NCBI RefSeq assembly: GCF_022095615.2
Contig: NZ_CP155559.1
Span: 4,027,501 to 4,091,500 of the forward strand
Length of the DNA: 64,000 nt
Source: Bacillus thuringiensis
GTDB lineage: Bacteria > Bacillota > Bacilli > Bacillales > Bacillaceae_G
Direction: 5' to 3'
Part shown: positions 25,394 to 36,238 of the stretch, one piece after another
Numbering within the stretch: the stretch's first letter is position 1
Layout: the number at the start of each line of letters is the position of its first letter
Notes under the pieces: model-generated
What the model was told of the DNA's origin: nothing
Database searches by the model: none
The model's input: the letters and a program-made list of their open reading frames with translations, nothing else
Position numbers and translations under genes: made by a program

Positions 25394-27190
25394 CTATTTT
25401 CTCGCTTTTTGATTTTGTAAATATGCTACATAATATTTAGCAGCTTCTACAGGATCTGTTTTTTCCATTTGTTTTACCTTAAAGATGATTTCCGTCTTTT
25501 CAAGTTTTTCTTGGTGACGTCTGAGCGTCTCCAAATGGCCTTGTAACACTTCTTCTGTGTATTCTGGATTAATAAATTCATCCGTCGAAATATCAGTGAT
25601 AATATTTTTTAACTTCTCATCAGAGAGCCAACTTAAAAATGTTCCGACTGAAGGTTCATTTCCCTTTTCATAATATGCGTATAGTTCATATAAAATCCCT
25701 TTATGTTCTTCTGTATGAAAATCTTCTATGTGGGATTCCATACGAACAGCCACTTCTGGACTTTGCAACATATGGTAAATAATTTCTCTTTCTGCCCTTT
25801 CAAAACCTGTTAACTTCGGTTTTGTTTGAACAATTTGAGACGGCTTAGAAACCTGCTTTACTTGTTTTTGCTGTACCTTTTGTTCTTTGCGATATTGGTG
25901 CAATTGATTCAAAAGTGTTTCCATTGAATACGAAAATTCTTGCGATAATGACTTCAAATATGATTCTGCCTGCATCGCATCCTGTAGCAACGATAACTCT
26001 TTTAAAACACTTTTCACATATTCTTCTTTGCCAGACTCATCTTGCAAATTTTTCCCTAAACGCAAATAATTTATTTTAAAACCAACAAAACTTATACTTG
26101 ATTTCACAAGATTTTCAAAAGCAGTTGTCCCATATTGTTGCACATATTCATCAGGATCAAGCTTATCTGGCAAGGATGTAACTTTCACTTGGCAACCAAC
26201 TTTTAGCAATAATTGCCCTGCTTTCATCGTTGCTTCTCGCCCTGCTTTATCACCATCATAGCAAAGAACAACAGTTTCAACGTTACGTCGCAGAAGTTTT
26301 GCTTGTTCTTCAGTTAAAGCTGTTCCCATTGTCGCAACAGCTTCTTCCACACCACTTTTTACCGCAGCCATTACGTCGGCATACCCTTCAAAAAGGACCA
26401 CTTGCCCACGTTTTCTAATAAACGGCCTCGCTTGGTGGAAGTTATACAACAATTTACTTTTATGAAAAATCGGTGTTTCAGGGCTATTTAAATATTTCGG
26501 AGTGTCATCTCCCAATGCCCTTCCACTAAACGCTATCACTTTACCTTGTAACGTATAGATTGGAAACATAACTCTTCCACGGAAGCGATCATAATGACTA
26601 CCATCCTTCTCGCTTCTTATGAGAAGACCAGCTTGTTCCATACTAGACAGCGATAAACCTCTTTTTTGTAAAATTTTCGTTGCTGCATCCCAAGCAGGTG
26701 ACGCATAACCAATTTCAAACTTCTCAATCATCTCTTTCGTAATACCACGTTTTAACAAATACGAAAGTGCTTCATTTCCTTCTTCTGTATTTACTAATAA
26801 ATGATGATAATACTTTTTCAAAAGTTCATGAGCCTGTTGCATGATGACAGTGTCATCAGATATGTCTTCTTGTTGTCCTTGCCCTGATGTATACTCTGCA
26901 ACTGCAGTTCCATTTCTTTCACCTAGCTTTTGAACAGCCTCGGTAAAAGCCAATCCTTCCATTTTCATTAGAAAGGAAAATACATTTCCACCTTCTCCAC
27001 ATCCGAAGCAATGAAAAATTTGCTTATCAGATGAAACAGAGAATGAAGGAGAATTCTCACCATGAAATGGACAAAGGCCAAAGTAGTTACGCCCCTGTTT
27101 TCTAAGTTGAACGTATTCACCAATCACTTCTACAATATCCGATGACGTCCGAATCTGTTCAACAACTTCTTCGGGAATTCTGTTCCCCAT
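25394..27190 (-). CDS. dnaG: DNA primase DnaG
   Basis: This 598-residue primase makes RNA primers at the replication fork. The zinc-binding domain has C40, H43, C61 and C64. The Toprim domain has E268 (VVLFEGYAD) and D312/D314 (CYDGDKAG). A C-terminal helicase-interaction domain follows (about 440-598). ATG 27190 is preceded by GGAGATGGATTT, and its first residues MGNRIPEEVVEQIR are typical. It lies upstream of sigA in the macromolecular synthesis operon. The rpsU gene, often in this operon in enterics, is elsewhere in this window (38478). Confidence 0.97.
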   Translation of the reverse strand: MGNRIPEEVVEQIRTSSDIVEVIGEYVQLRKQGRNYFGLCPFHGENSPSFSVSSDKQIFHCFGCGEGGNVFSFLMKMEGLAFTEAVQKLGERNGTAVAEYTSGQGQQEDISDDTVIMQQAHELLKKYYHHLLVNTEEGNEALSYLLKRGITKEMIEKFEIGYASPAWDAATKILQKRGLSLSSMEQAGLLIRSEKDGSHYDRFRGRVMFPIYTLQGKVIAFSGRALGDDTPKYLNSPETPIFHKSKLLYNFHQARPFIRKRGQVVLFEGYADVMAAVKSGVEEAVATMGTALTEEQAKLLRRNVETVVLCYDGDKAGREATMKAGQLLLKVGCQVKVTSLPDKLDPDEYVQQYGTTAFENLVKSSISFVGFKINYLRLGKNLQDESGKEEYVKSVLKELSLLQDAMQAESYLKSLSQEFSYSMETLLNQLHQYRKEQKVQQKQVKQVSKPSQIVQTKPKLTGFERAEREIIYHMLQSPEVAVRMESHIEDFHTEEHKGILYELYAYYEKGNEPSVGTFLSWLSDEKLKNIITDISTDEFINPEYTEEVLQGHLETLRRHQEKLEKTEIIFKVKQMEKTDPVEAAKYYVAYLQNQKARK

Positions 27191-27272
27191 AAATCCATCT
27201 CCGTGTCGTATTTTGTATTCGATATAAATTAAAAAATTCCTTTATAATTCGACAATATTTTTTCTAAACTTA

Positions 27273-27674
27273 TTAGAAAGTGTTGTCGATCACGTTATCA
27301 AACGATTTTTCAGGCCTTTTTCTACGTAATTTCGCAGATACGTACCTACTATATAAAATTGTATCCATTTGCTCATCTGTTACAAATGTATCTCCTGGAG
27401 ACAATACATATACACTTTTTACAAGAAGACTAGCAAGCACCATATCCTATGTGATCACGAGATCTGTTTCTTTTGCATGTTGATACATATAAAAAATCAA
27501 CTTTAGCTTATTCAGCATCTACATAGACCCAAACTTCCTTGCTACTTCCTTAAACAATGAGCATACGATGTGACAAACAAAATTTCGACATGAACTTTCG
27601 TTCCAACTTGCACAATTTTCAGCATTCACAGGATATGCATCTGCATCAACTAATACGATATTGATGTTTTGCAT
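27273..27674 (-). pseudogene. yqxD: Decayed yqxD (UPF0178/DUF188 family)
   Basis: Three reading frames on the minus strand carry consecutive pieces of a YqxD-like protein. From ATG 27674 comes INIVLVDADAYPVN, like the family start (F/Y)VDADACPVK. A frame change then gives KVHVEILFVTSYAH; another gives VWVYVDAE; another gives AKETDLVIT-stop-DMVLASLLVKSVYVLSP and TILYSRYVSAKLRRK, matching the family C-terminus. At least two frameshifts and several stops (including in-frame TAG and TAA) break it, and the conserved Cys of DADACP is Tyr. B. subtilis has intact yqxD at this exact place between ppsR and dnaG. An intact copy may exist elsewhere. Confidence 0.88.
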
Positions 27675-28017
27675 ATTTCTGTATTCTACATCCCTTCTGC
27701 GAATCCTTCCATAATGTGCGTTTTCTTGTATAGATTTTGTCGATTTAACGTAATTACATGTCTTTTCGTAAATCCTATCCCTAGTTTATTCTGAAAAATT
27801 AAAGTCTAAACGTAAAATATAGGTTTTTATCACAATTTTTTATTATAATATATTTTCTTCAACTGCGCTACATATCCCTTTATTTTTTTCATCTTCTATT
27901 TCAGGATAACGAAACCCTGCCTTTAGCATAATAAAAAGACAGAAGAATATAAGTATAACCACTCCGCTATAATCTATTACGAAATCAACAGGCATTGTGT
28001 TTCTCACGAGCGAAAAA
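27675..28017. other. Low-complexity intergenic remainder between yqxD remnant and ppsR
   Basis: This AT-rich stretch holds no gene I recognise. It contains the possible small membrane ORF at 27843-28028 and no clear promoter or repeat. It may be further decayed sequence. Confidence 0.5.
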
Positions 28018-28028
28018 AGCACATTCAC
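27843..28028 (-). CDS. Possible small membrane protein, doubtful
   Basis: A 61-codon frame encodes a single hydrophobic segment (about 22-37, VVILIFFCLFIML) followed by a charged tail. The first ATG lies inside the ppsR terminator and directly abuts an AAAGGTGA sequence, too close for normal initiation; ATG at residue 12 has only a weak GTGAG upstream. I recognise no family. It is probably not expressed as a protein, but a small membrane peptide cannot be excluded. Confidence 0.2.
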   Translation of the reverse strand: MNVLFSLVRNTMPVDFVIDYSGVVILIFFCLFIMLKAGFRYPEIEDEKNKGICSAVEENIL

Positions 28029-28042
28029 CTTTGGTAAATGTG

Positions 28043-28044
<2 letters not shown>
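28018..28044 (-). terminator. Terminator of ppsR
   Basis: An 8-bp stem (28018-28025 and 28037-28044), extended by an inner ACC/GGT, is followed on the minus strand by TTTTTTCG. It overlaps the ppsR stop at 28043. Confidence 0.85.
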
Positions 28045-28864
<820 letters not shown>

Positions 28865-28884
28865 TCACTTTAAACAAATTACAC

Positions 28885-29526
28885 TTATTCGTTATTTACT
28901 AAATTTACAAACGCACGTGTAATATTTGTTTTTGTAATTCGTCCAATCACTTCTAAACCTTGCTTCGTATCTTTTACAACTGGCATCGCATCAATCTGTC
29001 TTTCTATTAATTCCATCGCAATATCATACAAAGAATCTTCTCTACGACACATCGCAATGTTTGGCATCCTTGTCATGATAATATTAACCGGAAGAGAGGT
29101 TAAATCCTGCTTTCCTAGGCTAGCTCGTAATAAATCTTTACGAGATACAACGCCAACTAATAGAGTCGATTGATCTACAACGAATAATGTACCTACGTCC
29201 TCTAAAAACATAGTACAAATCGCATCGTATACTGATACATTTTTATCAATTACAGCTGGTCTAGATTGATAATCTTGTACTTTAATTTTCTTAACAGCTT
29301 CAGATAATAGCTGCCCCCCAGTTTTACCCGTATAAAAATAACCTACGCGTGGACGCGCTTCTAAATAACCAGCCATCGTTAAAATTGCTAAGTCTGGTCT
29401 TAGCGTTGCACGTGTTAATCCTAATTGCGCAGCAATTGACTCCCCTGTAATAGGACCGTGATCTTTTACAATCTGAATGATATGTTCTTGCCGTTTATTC
29501 AGCTCTATGATAATCACCACCTTCAA
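28885..29526 (-). CDS. ccpN: Transcriptional repressor CcpN (HTH plus two CBS domains)
   Basis: This regulator of about 210 residues represses gluconeogenic genes under glycolytic conditions. It has an N-terminal helix-turn-helix (LNKRQEHIIQIVKDHGPITG.. GLTRATLRPDLAIL, about 9-50) and two CBS domains (about 85-205), which sense nucleotides in the family. The start is uncertain. The frame opens at TTG 29526; GTG codons at 29520 and 29517 overlap the best ribosome site (AAGGTGGTGA), and no ATG fits. The true N-terminus is probably (M)IIIELNKRQ or close to it. It is first in an operon with ppsR. Confidence 0.93.
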   Translation of the reverse strand: MKVVIIIELNKRQEHIIQIVKDHGPITGESIAAQLGLTRATLRPDLAILTMAGYLEARPRVGYFYTGKTGGQLLSEAVKKIKVQDYQSRPAVIDKNVSVYDAICTMFLEDVGTLFVVDQSTLLVGVVSRKDLLRASLGKQDLTSLPVNIIMTRMPNIAMCRREDSLYDIAMELIERQIDAMPVVKDTKQGLEVIGRITKTNITRAFVNLVNNE

Positions 29527-29599
29527 TGCACAACGAAAAAAGTTATACTATCTCTTAAATATTATATACTAAATATGCTATTTGAAAAAGATAGGATGT

Positions 29600-29621
29600 A
29601 AAAAGGACCGTATACGGCCCA
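29600..29621 (-). terminator. Terminator of recO
   Basis: A 6-bp GC-rich stem (29605-29610 and 29615-29620, one G-U) with TATA loop is followed on the minus strand by TTTTTAC. It lies 4 bases from the recO stop. Confidence 0.8.
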
Positions 29622-29624
29622 AAA

Positions 29625-30371
29625 TTATATTTGAAACTTATCAAGTTGTTCCAAGAAACGTCTTGATTTCAAATAAATCCCGCAATATTCATCATAATAT
29701 GTATTCAATACTAAACGCATTTGTTTTTTTGTGCTATCCTTCACTGATACATTGCCAAGTCTATGTAAATCGAAGTGGTAGAAAAGACGTAATAATTTAT
29801 GAACAGCTTCCCCCACTGGTATACGATACTGGTCTTGCTCAGCATGACGCGAGCACAGAAAACCGCCTTCCCGGACAGAGAAGGCGACAAAATCTGTTTC
29901 TTGATGACAAATCGCACATGTATCAAAATACGGGCGCATCCCTAATACTGGAAGCATTTTCGTTTGATAAATTAATGATAATACTTCTGAATCAACACCC
30001 TCACACATATAATGCAACGTTTGATATAACATTTCAAATAAATATGGATTATGTTTTTTATCTTCTGTTGCTTTATCAGTTAACTCAACAATAAATGATG
30101 CATAAGCAGTTAAAAATATATCCTCGCGAATTTCTTTCATAGTTGAAATAATCTCGCCTTGTTGCAAAGTTCCAAGCCCAGATCCCATTTGAATAAGAAA
30201 ATTACCATGGGTCATAAGTTGCGAAACAGATGCTAACCGGCTTTTCGGCTTTTTCGCCCCTCTGGCCATTGCACTTACCTTACCCAATTCTCTTGAGAAT
30301 ATTGTAACAATCTTGTTCGTTTCTCCGTAATCTGTCGTACGGATAACGATGCCCTCAACTTTTTGAAACAT
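29625..30371 (-). CDS. recO: DNA repair protein RecO
   Basis: This 248-residue protein helps load RecA on single-stranded DNA in the RecFOR pathway. It has an N-terminal OB fold (about 1-78) with the pattern [22 protein letters not shown] and a C-terminal helical domain. A zinc site C152-C155 (CAIC), C173 and H176 (CSRH) is present. ATG 30371 follows GGATGGTGA; an earlier in-frame ATG at 30398 lies close behind the yqzL stop. In B. subtilis glyQ-glyS follow recO; here ccpN follows directly. Confidence 0.95.
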   Translation of the reverse strand: MFQKVEGIVIRTTDYGETNKIVTIFSRELGKVSAMARGAKKPKSRLASVSQLMTHGNFLIQMGSGLGTLQQGEIISTMKEIREDIFLTAYASFIVELTDKATEDKKHNPYLFEMLYQTLHYMCEGVDSEVLSLIYQTKMLPVLGMRPYFDTCAICHQETDFVAFSVREGGFLCSRHAEQDQYRIPVGEAVHKLLRLFYHFDLHRLGNVSVKDSTKKQMRLVLNTYYDEYCGIYLKSRRFLEQLDKFQI

Positions 30372-30404
30372 GTTCGTCACCATCCAAGGTTTGAACAAAA
30401 CGGG

Positions 30405-30548
30405 TCAAGAAATTGGAGAGTCTAGATGCGCTAGCTCCTCTTCATGTTGATCCATCTCATCGTTTACGTCTTTTTCCATCTCTTTCAAAAGCAAGTACGT
30501 TTCAATGCTTCCTGTTTTGGAGAAAAACTTCCAGGTAAAATCTAGCAT
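30405..30548 (-). CDS. yqzL: YqzL family small protein
   Basis: A 47-residue frame, MLDFTWKFFSKTGSIETYLL... to ...LAHLDSPIS, starts at ATG 30548 with AAGGTGGATTCTT upstream. It is acidic, without membrane segments. It closely resembles B. subtilis YqzL, which sits between era and recO there as well. Its stop lies 33 bases before the recO start, so the two are probably co-transcribed. Function unknown. Confidence 0.85.
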   Translation of the reverse strand: MLDFTWKFFSKTGSIETYLLLKEMEKDVNDEMDQHEEELAHLDSPIS

Positions 30549-30676
30549 AAGAATCCACCTTTCTCAATAAGCGTAGCCTATAAACCAATTTCCTTTGTTG
30601 TTATTAAATTGACCCATTTTGTCCATTTTCATGTGAGAAAAATTTTTCCTAATTTATCAAAACTCATAAAAACCAA

Positions 30677-30709
30677 TAATCAGCGGATGAACAAAGCATC
30701 CGCTGATTA
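30677..30709 (-). terminator. Hairpin after era, with bcr-like core
   Basis: A perfect 13-bp stem (30677-30689 and 30697-30709) is followed on the minus strand by TTGGTTTTTAT. The stem-loop (AATCAGCGGATG...CATCCGCTGATTATTGG on the minus strand) matches the central GTTCATCC-CGCTGATTAT part of the bcr-like copies, so a repeat remnant seems to act as the era terminator. Confidence 0.75.
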
Positions 30710-30724
30710 CAGCTGCACTCTATT

Positions 30725-32069
<1,345 letters not shown>

Positions 32070-32091
32070 TTAAAGACCTTTACGGCACTTT

Positions 32092-32112
32092 CAAAGCTTA
32101 ATAAAAGCTTTG
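32092..32112 (-). terminator. Hairpin between dgkA and cdd
   Basis: A perfect 8-bp stem (32092-32099 and 32105-32112) with a 5-base loop lies just after the dgkA stop. On the minus strand GAAAGTGCC follows, so termination is probably weak. Confidence 0.4.
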
Positions 32113-32120
32113 GAATGCAA

Positions 32121-32474
32121 CTATACCACATACGGCAAAAAGATAATAGCACCAATTATAACGGCTATTATCGCAAACAATAAAACCGCTCCGGCTGCGA
32201 CATCCTTTGCAATTTTCGCAAACGGATGTATATCGGTAGTCGCTAAATCTACTGTTTTTTCCACAGCCGTATTTACCATCTCTAAACTCATTACAATTCC
32301 TATTACAATAAGTAATACCATCCACTCTACTTTCGTAATATGGAAATAAAAACCGCAGCATATAACAATGACTGCGGCTAAATAATGAATTTTCATATTT
32401 CGTTCATGACGAAGACAAAAGAATATACCTGCTATAGCATATCCAAAACTATTTATAAGTTTTCCTTTTTTCAT
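32121..32474 (-). CDS. dgkA: Diacylglycerol/undecaprenol kinase DgkA
   Basis: This 117-residue integral membrane kinase has three membrane segments (about 32-48, 52-68 and 95-115). Family motifs are RHERNMKIH (23-31) and the catalytic [13 protein letters not shown] (65-77). Gram-positive members phosphorylate undecaprenol, recycling the lipid carrier for cell wall synthesis. Its start overlaps the ybeY stop by 4 bases (ATGA), placing it in the pgpH-ybeY-dgkA run. Confidence 0.95.
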   Translation of the reverse strand: MKKGKLINSFGYAIAGIFFCLRHERNMKIHYLAAVIVICCGFYFHITKVEWMVLLIVIGIVMSLEMVNTAVEKTVDLATTDIHPFAKIAKDVAAGAVLLFAIIAVIIGAIIFLPYVV

Positions 32475-32941
32475 CGACCTAATCCAAATGCCTCTAAAAT
32501 TTCTTTTTGTCTTCCAAACATTTCTTTTTCATCCTCTTCTGTCATGTGGTCATAACCAAGTAAATGCAAAAAGCCATGTAACGCTAAAAAGCCAAGTTCA
32601 CGATCAAAAGAATGTCCATACTCTTCAGCTTGTTCTTTCGCTCTCGGAATAGAAATAATAAGGTCACCTAACATGCGAGGCATCTCTGCACCTACAATTT
32701 CCATTTCTCCTTCTCCCATTTCTTCCATAGCAAAGGAAATGACATCAGTAGGCTGATCTTTATCTCGGTAATCACGATTAATCTCGCGAATGCGTTCGTT
32801 ATCTACAAATGTCACTGATAACTCCGCACCATCCTCTATTTTTTCCATTTGAGCTGCTTTTTCTAATATCTCACGAATTAAATTCACATATTCTTCTTTC
32901 ACTTCTTCTGTTTCATCAATGAAATCAATTAATAAACTCAT
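32471..32941 (-). CDS. ybeY: Endoribonuclease YbeY (rRNA maturation)
   Basis: This 156-residue metalloendoribonuclease takes part in 16S rRNA 3' end processing and ribosome quality control. The zinc motif [11 protein letters not shown] (122-132) supplies H122, H126 and H132. It overlaps pgpH upstream by 4 bases and dgkA downstream by 4 bases. Its closeness to era agrees with their shared role in 30S maturation. Confidence 0.97.
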   Translation of the reverse strand: MSLLIDFIDETEEVKEEYVNLIREILEKAAQMEKIEDGAELSVTFVDNERIREINRDYRDKDQPTDVISFAMEEMGEGEMEIVGAEMPRMLGDLIISIPRAKEQAEEYGHSFDRELGFLALHGFLHLLGYDHMTEEDEKEMFGRQKEILEAFGLGR

Positions 32942-35082
32942 TCTTTCTCCTTCTCTTCCGGTGGTTCCGGATATGTAATACGCGAATGGAAAATACCATT
33001 TAACGTTTCACATAACGTTTTTCCAACGATTTGTAGTTCCTTAAACGTCAAATCACATTCACTAAATTGCCCATCTTGCAGGCGATCTTTAATAATACTT
33101 TGTACTAAATTATTAATTTGATCTGGCGTTGGGTGATTCATAGAACGTACCGCCGCCTCAACACTATCAGCAATACCAACAATTGCCGACTCTTTAGAAG
33201 TTGCTTTTGATCCCGGATAGCGGAACATCTCTTCTGTATATTTTTCTTTATCTTCTTTAATCGCCTTATAATAAAAATATTTAAGTAATGTTGTACCATG
33301 GTGTTGTCCCGCAATATCGATAATTTCTTGCGGAATATGGTATTCTTCGAGCATTCTGACTCCATCTGTTACATGAGCAATGATAATATCTTTACTCGTC
33401 ACAGGATCTAATTTATCATGTGGATTTTCAATTCCCATCTGATTTTCAATAAAGAATTGCGGTTGTACTGTTTTTCCTACATCATGATAATACGCCCCTA
33501 CACGTGCTAATACACCATTTGCTCCAACCGCTTCACAAGCTGCCTCAGAAAGATTCGCTACCATTACACTGTGGTGATATGTTCCTGGCGCTTCTAACAA
33601 AATTCTACGCAAAAGCGGATGATTCGGACTTGATAGTTCCATAAGCTTCATGCTTGATACAATTCCAAGTCCACTCTCTAAATATGGTAATATCCCCATC
33701 GCTAAAACGGATGAGATAATCCCTGAAACGGAAGCCATCAATAATTGCGTTCCAATTTCAAGAGGTGAAAAATTCCCATTACGTAATAATAATAACGCCG
33801 CTAAGACGACTACATTTAAGATAGAAACGAGTATACCAGCTTGCAAAATCATCGTACGACGATTTTTTTCTCTTAAGAAAATACTTACTGATAATGAACT
33901 TAATAGCACATAAATACCTACACTATAATTAAGTGTACTTGTTACTCCTTCATTAAACATAATACTTCCGCACACAGAAAAAATCATACTTGTTAAAAAT
34001 ACAAATCGATCGCCAATCATTAGTTTTACAAGTATTGTTCCCATCGCAACTGGGACAACATACGCAATTCCTGCATATTCAAGCTTTTGAAACAAACTAA
34101 TAGTTTTCATTAAAACAATCGTGATAGATAAAATTGTAATATATGCTAAAACATAGGGTCTGTCTTCTCTTTTACGCTGTAAAAATACTTCAAACTGCTT
34201 ATGCATAAAGTACAGTAACACACCAATGAGCACCGCTAATCCAACATAAGGCTGAAAACTATTACCTTTCTCTAATAAACCGACTAATTTCAACTGATTA
34301 TACATATCACTTGAAATTGTTTCACCTTCTCTAACAATAACTTGTCCTTGAAGAATATAAACAGGTGGAACTAAATCTTCTTCCGCTTTCTTCTTCTCTT
34401 TCGTTACAGCCGGATCATAAAAGTAATTTGCCGTAATCGCATATGATCCTAGCGCATTCACAGCTTCCTTCAATCCGCTATTCACATTGAGGCTTTTCAT
34501 TTCATTAACAAATCGCTCTTTTGCCGCTATTTCTTCGGACATTTTAATATTTCCACCCATAATAACACTAACAGACGTTAGAGCCGCATTCTTTGCTAAT
34601 TCTAATTGATCCGGTTCTGCATTAATAAAGTATAATAAATTCTCATCAGATAATTCCTTTGTTAAATTAGATGGCAACTTCTTCTTCAACTTTTCTAATT
34701 TATTTGCATCAGTCATCTTTTTTTGTTCTTCAGGTCCAGCAGCTTTCATCTCTTGAATTACTTCATTTACCTTAGCAAAAACATCATTTACAATATCTAC
34801 TCTATTTTGTTTATATTCACTTCTATATGTATATTGATCCCCAACTTTTTGAGCGGCCTCTTGTTTTTTTCTGTCCGTTATAACCTTATCTTCAATTTTA
34901 ATAGGAGAATGAATTGTTTTTTTCGCAATAGAATACATATCAACATCTAATTGCTCTGGTTTTACATTATTCATAAGTGCAAAAAACAGCACTGCTCCTA
35001 ATAAAACATAAGAAATCCAACTTAGTTTTTTCGAATGTTGTAAATTACGAAACCACTTAGAAATTTCTTGAGCTCTTAACAT
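32938..35082 (-). CDS. pgpH: Cyclic di-AMP phosphodiesterase PgpH (7TM-HD protein, YqfF)
   Basis: This 714-residue membrane enzyme hydrolyses cyclic di-AMP. It has one N-terminal membrane segment (about 20-38), an extracellular 7TMR-HD region (about 50-270), about seven membrane segments (280-470) and a cytoplasmic HD domain with H504, H533 and D534 (YHDVGK). It matches the architecture and length of PgpH/YqfF proteins. Start ATG 35082 follows AGGAGAAGG. Upstream, on the minus strand, TTGGCG and TATCAT 17 bases apart near 35205-35240 could be its promoter. Confidence 0.95.
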   Translation of the reverse strand: MLRAQEISKWFRNLQHSKKLSWISYVLLGAVLFFALMNNVKPEQLDVDMYSIAKKTIHSPIKIEDKVITDRKKQEAAQKVGDQYTYRSEYKQNRVDIVNDVFAKVNEVIQEMKAAGPEEQKKMTDANKLEKLKKKLPSNLTKELSDENLLYFINAEPDQLELAKNAALTSVSVIMGGNIKMSEEIAAKERFVNEMKSLNVNSGLKEAVNALGSYAITANYFYDPAVTKEKKKAEEDLVPPVYILQGQVIVREGETISSDMYNQLKLVGLLEKGNSFQPYVGLAVLIGVLLYFMHKQFEVFLQRKREDRPYVLAYITILSITIVLMKTISLFQKLEYAGIAYVVPVAMGTILVKLMIGDRFVFLTSMIFSVCGSIMFNEGVTSTLNYSVGIYVLLSSLSVSIFLREKNRRTMILQAGILVSILNVVVLAALLLLRNGNFSPLEIGTQLLMASVSGIISSVLAMGILPYLESGLGIVSSMKLMELSSPNHPLLRRILLEAPGTYHHSVMVANLSEAACEAVGANGVLARVGAYYHDVGKTVQPQFFIENQMGIENPHDKLDPVTSKDIIIAHVTDGVRMLEEYHIPQEIIDIAGQHHGTTLLKYFYYKAIKEDKEKYTEEMFRYPGSKATSKESAIVGIADSVEAAVRSMNHPTPDQINNLVQSIIKDRLQDGQFSECDLTFKELQIVGKTLCETLNGIFHSRITYPEPPEEKEKE

Positions 35083-35254
35083 GATTTCAATACCTTCTCC
35101 TCTCCAGAAATAAAGTGAAACTATTTATAGCTTTCATTTCTTCTAGCCAACGATACTTTTAGGTAACATTTTGATACACCAGTACCTATAGTTTATTTCT
35201 CTTATCTTTTATGATAGTAAAAAATATGCCGTTCGCCAACCTTAATACAAAAAG

Positions 35255-35280
35255 AAATGATCCTGACAAATAGGATCATT
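35255..35280 (-). terminator. Terminator of phoH
   Basis: Arms 35255-35264 and 35272-35280 form a 9-bp stem around a 7-base loop, followed on the minus strand by TTTCTTTTTG. It includes the phoH stop codon at 35276-35278. Confidence 0.85.
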
Positions 35281-36235
35281 CCATTTTATCATATGCCTCA
35301 ATAATACGTTGCACCAGCGGATGCCTCACAACGTCCGTCTGTTCTAATGTAATGAATGAAAGACCTGATACACCAGATAAAATGTTAGAAGCTAGCGAAA
35401 GCCCTGATTTTACCCCTTTTGGTAAGTCTACTTGTGAAGGGTCTCCCGTAATAACCATTTTAGAACTAAAACCCAATCTTGTTAAAAACATTTTTATTTG
35501 TGCACCCGTTGTATTTTGAGCTTCATCTAAAATAACAAATGAATCATCGAGCGTACGCCCTCTCATATAAGCAAGAGGCGCGATTTCAATTACACCTCGC
35601 TCCATCATACGTTGCGTATATTCTTGTCCAAGAATATCGTGCAACGCATCATACAATGGACGTAAATACGGATCTACCTTCTCTTTCAAATCTCCTGGTA
35701 AAAAACCTAAACTTTCTCCAGCCTCTACAGCCGGTCTCGTTAAAATAATTTTCTTTACATATCCTTGCTTTAAAGCTCTCACAGCCATTACTACAGCTAA
35801 GTATGTTTTCCCCGTCCCAGCAGGTCCTATTCCAAATACAATATCATTCTTCTTCATTGCATGAATATATCTTCTTTGCCCCATTGTTTTTACACGAATG
35901 GATTTACCTTTTGCCGTTTTAAAGATTTCTTCTTCATATAACTCTTCAAATTGAGCAATATTCCCTTGTTGTGCGAGCTGAATTGCATACGCAACATCTC
36001 TTTCTGCAATTGATACACCTTTTCGAATAACAACAAGTAATTGCTGTAAGATTTTTTCTACGAGTGTCACAGTTTCAACTGCTCCAGATGCATGAACAGT
36101 TTCACCTCTAGTTACAATCGATACATTCAGTTCCCGTTCAATTACTTTCAAATGAGCATCATTGACTCCAAAAAGAGCGATTGCTTCGTTAGTATTTTCC
36201 AATTGTTGGTTCATTTCTACTAATTGTTCTGCCAT
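35276..36235 (-). CDS. phoH: PhoH family ATPase
   Basis: This 319-residue P-loop protein has Walker A GPAGTGKT (137-144) and Walker B FVILDEAQN (about 232-240), preceded by an N-terminal KH-like region (about 15-80). PhoH proteins are cytoplasmic ATPases with predicted RNA-related roles; the family is often found next to ybeY. The name came from a phosphate-starvation gene of E. coli, and no PhoP box is visible here. Start ATG 36235 is 3 bases after the yqfD stop and follows AAGGAGACTGAGTA. Confidence 0.95.
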   Translation of the reverse strand: MAEQLVEMNQQLENTNEAIALFGVNDAHLKVIERELNVSIVTRGETVHASGAVETVTLVEKILQQLLVVIRKGVSIAERDVAYAIQLAQQGNIAQFEELYEEEIFKTAKGKSIRVKTMGQRRYIHAMKKNDIVFGIGPAGTGKTYLAVVMAVRALKQGYVKKIILTRPAVEAGESLGFLPGDLKEKVDPYLRPLYDALHDILGQEYTQRMMERGVIEIAPLAYMRGRTLDDSFVILDEAQNTTGAQIKMFLTRLGFSSKMVITGDPSQVDLPKGVKSGLSLASNILSGVSGLSFITLEQTDVVRHPLVQRIIEAYDKME

Positions 36236-36238
36236 TAC

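Noticed and set aside
27280..27483. 67-codon plus-strand frame in the dnaG-ppsR gap
   Set aside because: It is the reverse strand of the yqxD remnant, which explains the sequence better.
29582..30094. 170-codon plus-strand frame antisense to recO
   Set aside because: It runs through the recO terminator and gene on the opposite strand, with no ribosome site or family likeness.
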